64,000 nt of DNA from Pithys albifrons albifrons (Eukaryota > Chordata > Aves > Passeriformes > Thamnophilidae), in contig NC_092471.1 of NCBI RefSeq assembly GCF_047495875.1, positions 4,981,001 through 5,045,000 of the forward strand, in the 5' to 3' direction. Below the pieces are notes generated by a model, which was not told the DNA's origin, searched no databases, and saw nothing but the letters and a program-made list of their open reading frames with translations. The translations under genes were made by a program, and so were the position numbers. This document shows, piece by piece, positions 38,901 through 51,734 of this stretch. Positions within the stretch are counted from its first letter, which is position 1, and each line of letters begins with the position of its first letter.

Positions 38901-41189
38901 GAATAGGGGGAAGAAATTCTTCAGAAAAAGTTTGATTTGGAAATTTTCCTTCAAAAAAGATCAGCAGTGAACACTGTGATGAAAGGTCTCCAAATAAAGT
39001 CATGCAAAGCCCAACCCAGCTACCATTGAAGATATACAGAGTTGTGCTTCATCCCAGGCAGCATCCACACTTGGGCCTCAGGTGTTCAGGGAAGCTCAGC
39101 ACATCCAAAACAGGCATCTGGGAATTTCTGGAATGAGTTGACCACCAAGTTGGAAGACAAAAATGTACATTCACAGGACACAATAATCATTCTCCAACAC
39201 AGACCATGAGAAAACCCACGTCCCATGTTTCAAGCATTTCATTGCACACCCTTGCTTAAGAGAAGTTCCTTAGAGGCTTCTGAGCACACTCTGTATTGGA
39301 ATTCGGCCCTTTACTCTCCAGACATGCCTTAATGTCACAGTAATTTACTCAGCAAAGCTTTCTAAAGCCTAATGGGTTCACCTACTGGAGACACACTAAA
39401 GCTGACAAAAACCATGGGGATTTTTAGACAATATTTGCATTGAGAACTCCCAATTTGAGCTAATTTGTAACTGCTGTGTTACTCAGGCTTTCTGAGACTG
39501 AGATTTACCCTTCTCTATCCTGTAACAACTACTGGCTTTAAAGTCTCATTTTCCATAACACTGGGGGAAGAAAAGCCATTAGAGGCAGACAATGGGAATA
39601 GAGGAATCATGTTAGGCCAGGAGCTGCAAACCCCTGTATCAAGCAGAACGCTGTTTAACCACTTTCCTCAGAATCACAACCACTACAGAGATGCTGAGTA
39701 TATCACTCTCTGACATGAGGAACAACAGCATGACTTCTTCAAATTATTAATATCCTTAGATTGCTAATTACCAAAAAAAGTTTGAAAAATTACAGTCTTC
39801 AAATACATAAAAAGTGTCTTTCCACCAAAAAAAATATAAGAAGTCACTCTGCTAAATTGTTCTTCTCTCCTGCTATGTTCCTTGTATACAGAGAAACAAT
39901 GATTTATAGTCCAACTGTGTGACAGACAACTTTGTCTTTATGTAAACTCTCTAGGACACCTTTTTCATAAAAATGAAGGGTGATTTAGCTGCATGAGTTC
40001 CATTAACATTAATGGAAGTCACATGGTCAAATCCCCATGCCCCACTCTAAAATTGTATATCTCTCTGTAATTAGAAATAATTTTCTCTGAACTGACTTCC
40101 TTTCCAACTGAGTGTGTGAAGAGACAGCAGAAAAACATTGTTGTGCAAATTCACCATGGCATTGGTGACACAGCTCTTGAGAAAATGGAAGAACTGAATT
40201 CCCACAATTCTAACCATTTCTTTCTTTCATTAGCCTTAGTTTCCACCTCCAAGGTATTTTGACTGCTGAAAATATATTCCATGTCCTTTTTCTTTCACAA
40301 AAAGCACAAAATGATATTAAATGTTCCTCTCAGAACAACTTAGCCACAGAAACCAGGTATTTGTGTGCCTCTCTTTCTTTGGGGCTGCTGCACCCCTTTG
40401 GCCAACCCCTGTGCAATGACCCAAGAGCTCAAAAGCACACCCAGTTCCCAGGCTGAAGTAACTGGATTTAATCTTCCAGAGCAAGTGCTGCAGTCATGTT
40501 TCCCTCACCAGGTCAGAAAGGCTATTTTGTGTCTGTCTCTTCCAAGTTATGTTCAACAATTCAGTTCCCTGTTATTTCTCCCATGACACACAACCCAATG
40601 AAACAGTGAGCTGGTGCTTACACTGATATGTGTGCAAGAGAGACTAAAAATATGATTTATTCCCATAAAGTCTTTCTACACCAAAAAAAGAAAGATTCAA
40701 ATAATCTTCCAGACAGTGGTGAAGGACTTGGGATATGCAAGATTCCAAGAGAAGCAGCTCTCCCCACACAACAGAGCCCCAGTAGAGGTTGAGGCACTTA
40801 CTGGGAGCTTTTGTAGTTTAGACATGAAAGAATAAGCATAAAAAAAACGAGTAGAAAGGACAAGATAAAAATTAATCAGCCTCAAGGGGTGTGTGTGGAA
40901 GGTTTATGAGTGCCTTTCCATAAGTGTGTCCACTCCTGCCCCGGGATTCAAGGCATTGCAATCACGACTTCAGTAAAGGAGAGGTGGGGAAAAGACATTT
41001 AAGGCAAAAGGGAAAACCCACAAGCAGAACAAAAAGCAAATGGGGAAAAATGTGCACATTCACAGGCAGAATATAGAAAAACATGCAGCAAAAAGGTAAA
41101 ACCATAGCAGTAAGATGAAAAAGCATTTTTAAATGCTTGTTTAGAAAAAATATTCACTAAAATTTAAGGCTTTGGGCTCACTCTACCTA
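35962..41189. other. Gene-free stretch
   Basis: No gene supported. Seen here: GC-richer patches at 36230-36480 and 38100-38340 without assignment, an A-rich tract at 37417-37512 and A/T tracts around 38703-38730. Confidence 0.6.
37417..37512. repeat. A-rich low-complexity tract
   Basis: Irregular AATAAA/AGTAA-type units, repeatedly containing AATAAA, over about 95 bp. It could be an old retrotransposon tail, but no body was recognised on either side. Confidence 0.65.
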
Positions 41190-41590
41190 TTTATTAAAGG
41201 TGTTTACTTCATCTGCTCTTGTGCACTCTGTGTAACTCATACAAGTTTTGTATTAACTGCAAATTGAACTAGAAACTTCAAACAAGCTTTTTTTAAGTTG
41301 TTCAAGTCTCTTAACAGGCTGCCCACCATCACACCACTTGTGATGATGGCATTGCATGCCAGTACTACCCTCTGCTCATAAAAGGCCAATTGTTTGGTTC
41401 GTGCATTTGGGGCCATTGTAATCAAGAGCCATTTCCAGTAACTGCTTTTCCATGCATAGGAATTGAGCCATTTATTTCTGTTAGCAACTTTACAAACAAG
41501 ATCCCACATTACCCTGATTGCTGCCATTTTCATGTGAAGCTGAACTGCAGTTACCTGGGCATTTTCTTCATCTTCTTTTGGCAATAGCTC
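41190..41590 (-). pseudogene. Coding-like fragment, unassigned (minus)
   Basis: A 115-codon minus-strand frame (41237-41584) starts at a TTG, not an ATG, and reads as a plausible protein: an acidic segment (PKEDEENAQ), a Trp/Tyr-rich segment (WLNSYAWKSSYWKW) and a hydrophobic segment (CNAIITSGVMVGSLLRDLNN). An AATAAA lies 41-47 bases downstream of its stop (plus-strand TTTATT at 41190-41195). Just upstream, the frame is closed by stops, while the neighbouring frame carries an ATG (MSYCQ), which would fit a frameshift. No poly(A) tract, intron boundary or flanking repeat was seen. I do not recognise the family. It could be a decayed exon, a retrocopy piece or a chance open frame. Confidence 0.3.
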
Positions 41591-44500
41591 ATTTTAGTGC
41601 TATACTTTGCAGAACAGAAAAAAACCTCAATCTTTCTAGTTCTTCTCTCAGCATTTAGTTCTAAACTGCATTGTAATTTTGACAGTATTTTGAATGGCTG
41701 GGGAAAATACCAAGTTATTAACACTTTTAGTGACACTAAATTCCCACTGTCCCTTGTAAAGCTGTTGCTTCCTTTTAAAAACTCATATTATTGAAACCAG
41801 AGCTTTCCATGACAGTTCCCTGATAACTACATACATGAAGGTATAACTAGGATATTTCAAACATATTCTAGAATCACTTAAAGCACCGAATTCCATGCCT
41901 GTGCAGCCAGTACAAAAGATTCCCACCATCTTTGTAAACTCCTTCGTTTCTTGTTTATTCTTTAAATAGACTGCCAAATAGAAAAGTTTTACTGCTGTCT
42001 AAACACTACCATTATATTCCCACTCAAAAAATAGCCTGAGAAAGTCATAATTCTAGATGAATAAGTTATTAAGTTTATATTTGTAGACAGTTGAGTTCTG
42101 ATCGATAAGAAAAAAAATCCAACAGAGAGAAAAAGAGGTAAAGTACATTTTGCAAGCAGGACCACTAATATGCTTAATGCCCAAATGTCAAGGCTTTCAT
42201 CACCCTCCAACCATAGCAGGAATGCCAGTTGTGCCAAATTTCATCACGTTTACCTGTAAACTGTGCAGAGTGATGGAGTTGTATTTCAGGATATATTCAA
42301 TGAACATATTTTTCTTGTTGATCAGAAAAAAAAAATAGAAAAAAAAGGCTGAAGTTAGTGATAGAAGAGCACAGCAGGGTTGGGCTGCATCTCCACTGGC
42401 TCACTCACAAACCTGCATCACACAACGCTGCCATTTGGGAAACCAGTACATAAACACAGTCTTGGTTCAAAGCAAGGCCATGTAAGTAGTTGTGAATATG
42501 GTTTAAAGTTAACCATCTATCAAGCTCAGACTATTCCCAGCACAGCAGGCACCGCTCATTTACAGCTGTATTCCCTCCTAAGTGAGAGTTCAGCTCTACA
42601 ACGACAGAGGACTCATCATACTGTTTACAATCAGGGTCAACTCACACCTCAAACTGAGTTTCAAGACTCATGCTATCATTAATAGCTTCAGGATTTACTT
42701 GTAGGTGTCAAACTCTGTGTAAGTAGCTCCTGCAAAGTATAAGACAACTTTGCTATTAAATAAGAGTTGCCCCTTACCATATTTGTGTCCTGGAGTTGCA
42801 CAGTAAATTAGAATTTCTCAACTCTGTATCACCAGCAGTAAAAATATTACCTGTGTTATCATGCTCACCATTCATCAGGGTTAAATAACTTGTTTTGACA
42901 AGTAAGGAAAATAGCATTCATTTTTCATTACCATTAGGTGAAATACAAGCAAATAGACTGTCTAGGCAGGTAAATCTCATGATTATTTCTCAACACTGTT
43001 TGCAATGAAGTCAACTTAAAAAATATCCTAATTCTGGCACTGCAAAAGTAGACAATGTACAAATCTCAGGGAAATCTCTCTTACTGTGCACTGCTGCTGC
43101 CTGTAAAACTCAGCAGTAGTTTGTTTTAAATCTGTTCTTTCAAGATGATGTGGTATGATGATAATGGGTAAATACCTCAAGATTGTGCATTGTGTACTGT
43201 CCCTCTGGGGGTAGTACCATCACTTGTTATTCTCTGTAGGTTTACACTTTGATGCCTCCCTTAAAACAAATTCTTTTTAAAATAGCAAAAGTTGTGGCTC
43301 GCCCTGCAACTTTTTTTACCATTATGTATTGTACATTTGATTGTTATATCTAAGCATTGCAACCTTCCCCCTCCCTTCCCTCTCAATCCCCCTCACCAGC
43401 ACCACACATTTCTGCAAATTTCTCAGTATTGAACTCTCACAGAAATGAAAAAAAAAAACTGCTAACTATAAAGTTGCCATTACCTTGTTTCCTAGATATT
43501 AAAATCAAACTGTAATGCAATGATGAAAGATGAAACCTTTTTTTTGAGTCTGACCAGAATCTGAAGTGTTTACATGATGTGAGCTGAGTCAGTAACACAA
43601 GTATTCAAAATAAACATGAAGTGATTTTTGGGTGACAATCCAAATGAAACTTGTGGAACAACGACAAAACAAAACCTCTGCCTTTTTCCGGTGTGCCTGA
43701 ATTCTGAAAGCAAACTAAACATGGAACTTTCTTATTCTATTCCATCTTGCTAAGTTAATTGCACAATTTCTCAGTTAAGACTCCAAATTCTGCAAAGGTT
43801 TCTAACATGCAAAATTTAGGATATTCATCTCAGATTTCTTGCATTCTGTCTCTGCCCTCTTTTCCCACAGCTGGTGATGCACAGCCCAGCAGCCCCTGAC
43901 CTACTAGCACTCAGACTATTCCTACACTAGGCATTAAGTTGAAGATCTATCCCTCCAAGAACTTCCCAACGCTCAGTAAAATCCATCCAAGTCTGAAATT
44001 CCCCATTATGGGAAGCACAGGAGATGCACCAGCCTGGCAGATCATGCCAACTGTGCCTGCACAGCAAACCACAGTGGGGGCTCCCCTGGGTATCCCCAGG
44101 ATCCCTGAGACAGGGATGGGGCCACAACCAAGAAGCTGCCACACTATTCCTGTCCACACTGGAAACCAGGACCCAGCAGGGAATCCTGAGGAGGTGGTGG
44201 ATATAATGCTGTCCATCAAACCCAGCAGACTTCCAGGGGAAGGGGCAACAGTTGCTGAGAACAGGATGGGAACCCACCATGACTTGATCTAATCATTCTT
44301 TTACAATAGACTTTAATAGCAGCAGCACAATTCTGCTCTAGCCTGATGCAGCTGCAACAGAAAATCTTGGCTTTTGCTGTAACACTCTGGAATGCTGGCA
44401 AAAGTTTCATTAGATCTGGCCACTGAAGGTGGGTGTTGATGAACTCAACTGTAGCAATGGCTGGCACAGCCTGGGGACACAATTACTCTCAGATGAGGAT

Positions 44501-45160
44501 TTTTCATAACAATGTCCTGAGTGCTCTATTTTTCAACAAAGGAATGGTGCATTTCCCCAGAAAATCTGATGAGCAGAATCATCAAATATATCAGCCCAGA
44601 TAAAGGCAGAAAAATCACAAGATTTAGGCATCAAAATATGCAGAAAGAGTACTTTAGGAAAGCAATCAAACTCATATATTTCCATTTAAATGGGACCTCT
44701 TTCTTCTAGGTTTCATTCTGGTGATCTCTATATATACCTCTGTATCATAAAATGAACTCCCTCCTCATTATAAACCTGGTCATTCCTATAGGCCTTCCTT
44801 CCACTGAGCCAGCCTACAATTCTTCTGAATGTATTTCCATGAGAACAACTGCCCAGGGCATGAAGGGAGACTTTTGGGAGGGGAAAAAGTCACTTGGTAA
44901 AAATCCCATCAAGATAAATTCACTCACACATGAAAAGAAGGCAGCTCATCAGTGAGTGACCTGCAGCAAGGATGAGAGGGATACAAAAGGGTAACTCTGC
45001 AATTTGATTTTATGCTGGTTTTAACAATTTTAAAAAAAGAGATTCCTGCACTTTCCAGCTCTTTCTCACTGACTTGTGCAATACAGCAACTGCCCAATGT
45101 TCACAGTTACCAATCAGGGGTATCTTGAAGAGAGACAGACTGGAAATGGAAGGAAACTCC

Positions 45161-45174
45161 TCTCTCTCTCTCTC
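45161..45174. repeat. (TC)7 microsatellite
   Basis: Seven perfect TC units. Short simple repeat. Confidence 0.9.
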
Positions 45175-45984
45175 AAACCAAAATATCATAGAAGTATTCC
45201 ATTGCCTAAGATTAATCTAATCAAAATTACTGAACTAACACGGCATTATCTTACAGGCATTCTGAGAATGTCACTTTAAGTCCTGAACAGTCTAAATTAA
45301 GAAATCTGAGTTAGTTAAAAGAGGTAATCCCAGAAAATTTAACTGTCATACCTTTGCAGGATGAGGCGAAGCACTGCAAGTTATTATTAGCAACAAATTA
45401 GAAAGTAATATAAGAAAGAGTCATAAGCAGAGTTAGAAATTTAAAAGATCTTTCTTTGCTAGACAAAGGGAGACCTTGGTGAAAGAAAGAGCTGACAGAA
45501 ATGTCACAGAAAGGGCACTGATGGCAGCGACCCCCCTGCTCCCCAGGGCATGTGCAGGGAAATCCTGACAGCAGCAAACACAGGGTCCAACACCTTCCAC
45601 CAACAAACCAGCCCCCAGGAAATGAGCTGTATTTTTAACAATGGTGATTACATAAAGCACTCTCCAAACACAGAAACTTCTGTGCCAGTCACAGTTTCTA
45701 AGGCATTTATTGTAAAATCCCCCAGGCCAGAATTGAGACTCAACTTGCAAACCACACCTACAAGTAAAATATTCTGCCCCCCTTTAATTTGCATTGTATG
45801 GATTTTGAAACAAGTGGTACTAGAAGGAAGGTAATCAACAGGAAAAGTGATCTGGGGGAAAAACTGGAGCCTCTTTTGTTTTGCACTTCTGTATAAAGTA
45901 TCCTGAGGTGCAAATGAAAAACTCAAACAAGTAATGGAAAATTTTCTCACTTTAAGTCATAAGTTTGAACTCAAACTATATCTG

Positions 45985-46100
45985 ATTTTTGTTGTTGTTT
46001 TGTTATGCTTTTTTGTTTGGTTTTGGTGTTTCGTTAGTTTTTGGGAAGCGAGAGAGGGAGTTCTTGGTTGGGTGGTGGTTGTTTGGTTTGGTCTTTCACA
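45985..46100. repeat. T/G-rich low-complexity tract
   Basis: GTTGTTGTTTTG-type units pass into GGTTGGGTGGTGG. Frames on both strands here (Phe/Leu/Val/Gly-rich on plus, Gln/Thr/Pro/Asn-rich on minus) are products of the repeat composition. Confidence 0.75.
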
Positions 46101-47869
46101 GCAGTTCTTCATTGGCTTTGGAACCATGGATGACTTTGCCAAGTCAAACATTTTTTCTAATAAATAAGAACTCTGGTTACAATTGGTGATTTTTCTTTTG
46201 TCTCAGAAAAAGATAAAAGACTAAAAATACTAGACATGAAATAATCCTACAGGAGAGGTTCTGCCTCACCAGAGGAATGAGAGAACAGGCAGCCTTTGAC
46301 ACGACTTCTGCTGTTTGTCAGTTCTGACAGTAAAAAAATTGTGGCTTTAGTGTTGCTATTACAGCATCTTCTAGGAAGTAAATTCAATTGCTAGATAGAT
46401 CAGTGAGTGATCAGCTTACAATTGGTGAATTAAAGCTTCATTAATTATGTCCTGGATTACTGGCTTTTAGTCATAAAAATTAACTGTGTAATTATTCAAC
46501 AGAAATAAATGATCAAACCAAATCCAGTACGTGACCAGTTTCGTTGCCACCTCACTTCAAAGAAAACGTTTGTGAAAGAGAAGATGATAAACCAGGAGCA
46601 TATTTAACAATATCCCATTTCTACTCCAGCTGTTCCAATTAATTTTGTCTTTAGCATCTGGTAATACTGCCAGGTTTAGTATTTCAAAACTAACATTATA
46701 CCCTGACTAGGTATGTCTATTAATTTCTAATTGAACAAATTGATTCCAGTGTACTTAGAGATTTGCTAATTAAAATGACTGATGGTCAATATCAAAGTCA
46801 TTTATAGTTCTTGTCAACATATATATCTTCTTTCTTAATGCATTAGCCACGTTATGAGATATTAAAATGCATCAATGACAAACTCTGAGGAGATAATTGA
46901 TTAAGCCTGTGTATTATCCACTGTATTTGGAAAGAAAGCAAAGACCCTGCACATTTTTCAAGGGAACAGGGTCATCCAAGCATCTCACAGTGGAATTAAC
47001 ACCACAGAAATAACCAAGCAATATGTCCAGAACAGCAGAGCTGGTGACATGGTGGTGCCAAGAATATTTAGAGATTTATGCAAGATATCAGGAACACATA
47101 CAGTAAGAATTGTTAACAAATTACCAGCAGTACTACCCTAATCTAATAGGATAATTCAAAATAACCCATACTTGGGACTGGAGTATTTTAACAGCACTGA
47201 TCACTAGGAACAAGTGAATATAGTCAGGCTGTGCACAGATTCACCTCTTACACCTTTCTTGCTCCTATGGAAGCTCTTCCTCTCAATGCCAAAAATCCTA
47301 TTACAGATCTTTTGACTGTCCACTCAACTACCAAAGAGTTTTCCTAAGCAATTAATACCATAAATCTACAAAAACATAATTCACAAGTATAAGCTAAACA
47401 CAAAACAATCTTATTATTCTTTTAAAACAAAATGTGTGGCCCAAGTGTCCCAAAATCTCAGGATGGACCTGGGAAACTTGGATGTAGGGGAATGCTCAGT
47501 AGTGATGTGACCATCAACAAGACAACAAGATGGAAGGGACTCGGGAAGGCAAAAACAGCAGCCTGGTACAGCTCAGAGCTGTGAAACTTTGTCTTTCACT
47601 TGCACATGGAGTCTGAACCAGCATTCCTGGCATCTTCCAGGTTCAACAAAGTTCAGAAAGGTGTTTTAAGGTTTGAGAGCTCACATTTTATTCTAAGGAC
47701 TAGCATTACTTCCTGGGAATAGTATGAAACAAAATGAAGTCATTATTCAATATTCAAGAAAATAATTAGAAGCTGCTTTGGAGGAATTTTTTCTGACTGT
47801 TTTGTTCTCACTGTGGTTTAGAACATTCTATTGACATAAAAGAACTGTTTTGCTCATGAGGTTGTCCTG

Positions 47870-48045
47870 CTGTTTACCAAAATCCTCCAAAAATATCAAG
47901 TCCATAACCCCTGTAGGCAACTTGTGCCAATGGTTAACCATCCTCAGAATGCAAACTGTCAATGCAGAAGATTCATTATCAGCCTGCACTTGCAATTTAT
48001 TTGCTCACATGGAACAATCACCACATCACAACTCATGAAATGTCC
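47870..48045 (-). mobile_element. Old CR1 LINE remnant (minus)
   Basis: The plus strand shows the reverse complement of the CR1 3' region in degraded form: GTAGGCAACTTGTGCCAATGGTTAACCATCCTCAGAATGCAAA corresponds to the CR1 'GGCAACCTGTTCCAGTG.TT.ACCACCCT' block. Further on, GGAACAATCACCACATCACAACTCATG fits the 'CCATTCCCCTTGTCCTATCAC' block. Divergence is high and the 3' tail is not recognisable. Confidence 0.55.
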
Positions 48046-51000
48046 CTGAAAACCACAAAAGAGCTCTGAGGTTGACTCTTCAGGATGGTCTTGCCACTTT
48101 TTTGTGGCTTATGCTTTTTCATCACCTTATACCAACATACTGGTTGTAGTTGAATAAAGGTGGGTTGGGGGAAAGCATCATTATTTAACTTAAAAGACTC
48201 ACATGAACTTTATAAAATCTTTTAGCACTGGCACTTATAATTATGTACTTTCCCATCCTACCATTAGCAAACTAAGCTGTGACAGCTATACTGTTCTGAT
48301 TAATGTAAATAGAGGGAAACAAAGCTGATCTGTACCTCAAAATCTTTCTGAACAAAACAGACTTTAATTATTCACAGTTTGAAAAATTAAAATTTCATTT
48401 TCACAAGTAAAAATTATTTAATAGAGCCTAGCTTGAATTAATTCTGTACTTCTGGGGAACTCAGCAAACAATCTTTTCTCTAAGAGACTGAAATAGGACC
48501 AACATTGTGCAGACATTGCAACAACATGCCAATTACCATGGTGCAGTCTCTGATGAAATATATTTCCAGTTTTCAAAGTTGAAAGACCTTCAATAATGGT
48601 AATTAAAGATACTCTGATGCTTAAAACCCCAAATACACAAGGGATGGAAAAAGAGATTAAACAATTTCCAGTGTCTTAGCACAGAGCTGATGTTGCAAAA
48701 ACACAGTGGGACCCAAGCAGAGAACACAGAGCCTCTTTTACAGTCACTCCCTGGAACATCTGACTGTCAGACCATTCTGGGACTTGTTTGGTGGGTCATT
48801 AATTGGAACCCACCAAAATGGCATGAGGGGCCTCCCTAAGAGTCTGTCAGTGCAGAGAGAGGGGTCCAGCCCCAGGGGGCCTCCCAGGTTTGACTGAACT
48901 GAGCAGATATTCAGCCCTCATTTGCAATTCACCCACTCTGTCCCCAGTTTTCTCTGTGTTATTGAAAAGGTGCATTCTGAATCCTTTGCTGTGCCTAAAT
49001 TGGATAAATGAACTGATAGATATTAAATAATATCCTCAATGGCACAACTGAATTTGATTTAAATCAGTAAAAAAAAAAGTCAGTAGGGCAGATCACCAAT
49101 CACCATTAGTTCAAGTCTTCTCTTTTAATAGAATAAGCAGCCTCTAAATTGAGAAAAATTGCAGTGGAAGTAAAATGTGGTAATTGAGTTCATGTTGTAA
49201 TCTTCAATGTACTAATATTTCAATGGATTCAAAGGCAGAACACACTAAGGCATGTTTAACTTCTCTTCCATATTCATTTTCTTTCACAACAGGCAATTGG
49301 AAAGCCACACAAAAGAGCAACATAGCCACCTTTTTATTTTCTGAATAGTCAGTTAGAAGTAAGAAGAAAATTAAATCTATTCACTTTCAATTTACATTTC
49401 TAAAGTATTAGTGCCCAAAGCCTGCCCCAGTTTTGTACCTTGTCTTCTTTCCAGAGAGCACACAACATCCTGGTCCTCATCAAGACTTTCTACCCAAAAC
49501 TACAAAAGTGTCTCATGCTCAGAGCATTACAGAGATCAAACATAGAGCACCTTCAAGGAAAATTAACATCTTAGGATGATGATAATATCCAAAATTATTT
49601 TGCAAATAAAGACACGAGTCCTACAGAGTGTTTTGCCTGGGATATGTGTTTTAAATTCACTTGTAAAAGGCTGGGATGTGAGTAAGGGCCCAGCATCATG
49701 ACTGCAAACCTTCAGAGAAAAGGATCTTCCATCAGAGAAATTCTGACGAGACACTGAAAATTCTTTACCAGAGAGAAAATAGTATTTATAAATATACAGT
49801 GTTTGCAACAGGAACACACGTGTGGAAGTGACTGCTGACATTTGATTCAGTCTCTGCAGAGCACCAGTTGAAGCCTTGCCCTGGTGAGTCAGGAAAAGCA
49901 AAATCCTGAGTGTGTGAGCAGGGCTGGAGTGCAGTGACCACTGATATTGCATGGGGGCTTTATAGGGGAGTCAGCTGCTCTATCAAACCTTTCCAGCACC
50001 ATCTATGGCACAGAGAGAAGGTGAGAGTGCACCTGAAGTGCTGCCAGCTCCTGCAAACCATTAATTCATCCCCTCTGGACACAGATTTAGTATCTGCTGA
50101 GGAATTCACTACATTCAGCTGACTTTTATGTGGTTTGAAATGTATTCTTTCCACTTCATCAGCATTTGACAATGGGCATTTAATCTTCCTAATCAGAAAA
50201 GGTTATACCTTGAGACCTGAAGCACTAATGAAAGCTTTGGATGTGCTTCACACCTTTAAACAGATGTGACTCACTTTGATAGGCATATAAAAAATTTGAG
50301 GCTTAAGTGTCCTCCTACTTTCAGAACAGTTTGTATTTGCCAATTTTGCAGTGCCATGAGATTTATCACTAGGGTATATTTGGGGGGATGGAAATTAAAA
50401 AAAAAAAGAACAACCAACAAATCACAGAACATATGAATTCTGATCTAGTGAGTTTTCATTCTGTGCCAGTAATAAAACAAGGGAAGTGGGGAGGAAAAGT
50501 AAAAATCCAAACCAAAAGAAATAATTAAGGTATCCCTAAACATTTTAAAGCATAAACTTTAATCTTCATTTAGTCATTTCTCTTCAAAACTGAAGTTCAT
50601 CATTATTTACAACATGACAATGTTAAATCACGGTTTCTGAAATAATCAATTATAGTAAATTATTAAAATCCCCAGCTAAAATTTTCAGATATTGGCTCTA
50701 TCACATTTGATATGATAAGTAAAAAAGAAAATTAGTGCTTAAAGAAACACTACTCTTTGTCTAAGGCCATTCACAAGCCCAAAACCAAGAAAAAAGCATT
50801 TTGCTGCTATCCTTTAATTCATTACACTTGAAAAGAATTAAATAATACACAGGAAATCTTATTCCCTACACTAATTTTCACCCTGTTCCCTGATTAAACA
50901 TTTTCCTGTATCCCCCTTGATTCCCAATAACTTCCTGAGCAAGGAACTGATATTTTGCCAGGAGGAATTTCACACAGCTTGCCATCAAATGCTTCTCACA

Positions 51001-51699
51001 CACATCAGACCACCTTTATTGCACACACATATTGCAGGAAAAATTACTTTATGGGTTTTCTTTGCTGATTAAAAACCAAAACAAATAAACAAAAAACCCC
51101 AACACCAAAACTGCCTAACTGCAACCACCTGAGGCCAAAGAAGGAGGGCTAAAACCACTGGTCACTTGAAAACTGGAAAATACCTTGGCATAAAACCACG
51201 GTCATGTCACTCCTTGTTTAACAGCTGCAAAAACCATCCCATTTCTTTTTTCCATGTTCAATTAAACAGTTCAGAAACAGCTTACAAGACACAAATGGGT
51301 CCTGAAAAACTACTGACATTTATTTTTCCTTTCCTTCCCAAATTTGAGGAATGGCTCAATAATACAGGAAGATATACATCAGAACCTGTTGAGCTACTAT
51401 GCATCCTGCATTTTTTCATTTGATCCCACACAATTAAAACATCAAGGTGACATACTTATTAAATTTTTATGGAGATTGTTTCTCAAAGAGACTTCAAAGA
51501 CTTTTTCCTCACCTTACAAAGATATCATTACACAAAAAATCCATTTCTTTGCTAAGAAAGCTGAGACTTCTACATAGGAACTTTTGCTGCTTTCCTGGGT
51601 AAAATAACTTGGTTCTAAAATTTTAAGAATTTCTCCTCAAAATATTTTTTTGGTGTTTTTAAACAATGAAGCATTGGCACAACGTTTTAATAACAATAT
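48046..51699. other. Gene-free stretch
   Basis: No gene supported. Small GC-richer patches near 48790-48900 and 49900-50060 and an A/C-rich tract at 51071-51110 are the only structure noticed. The 129-codon minus-strand frame at 49563-49952 shows no family resemblance. Confidence 0.6.
51071..51110. repeat. A/C-rich low-complexity tract
   Basis: AAAACCAAAACAAATAAACAAAAAACCCC-type sequence, one of the recurrent A/C tracts of the window. Confidence 0.75.
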
Positions 51700-51734
51700 A
51701 CCAGAAAGACTTGACAGAATTGCTCAAAACCAAA

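Larger units (their letters stand above)
41592..47869. other. Gene-free stretch
   Basis: No gene supported. Contents: a polypyrimidine run (43363-43394), a GC-richer block open on both strands (43939-44292), a (TC)7 microsatellite (45161-45174), a T/G-rich tract (45985-46100) and a TAAT-rich stretch (46420-46820) that could be a conserved non-coding element. Confidence 0.55.

Noticed and set aside
45934..46189. Hydrophobic Phe/Val/Leu/Gly-rich frames resembling membrane segments
   Set aside because: Direct translation of a T/G low-complexity tract. The same artefact appears at 7282-7512 and 32273-32476.
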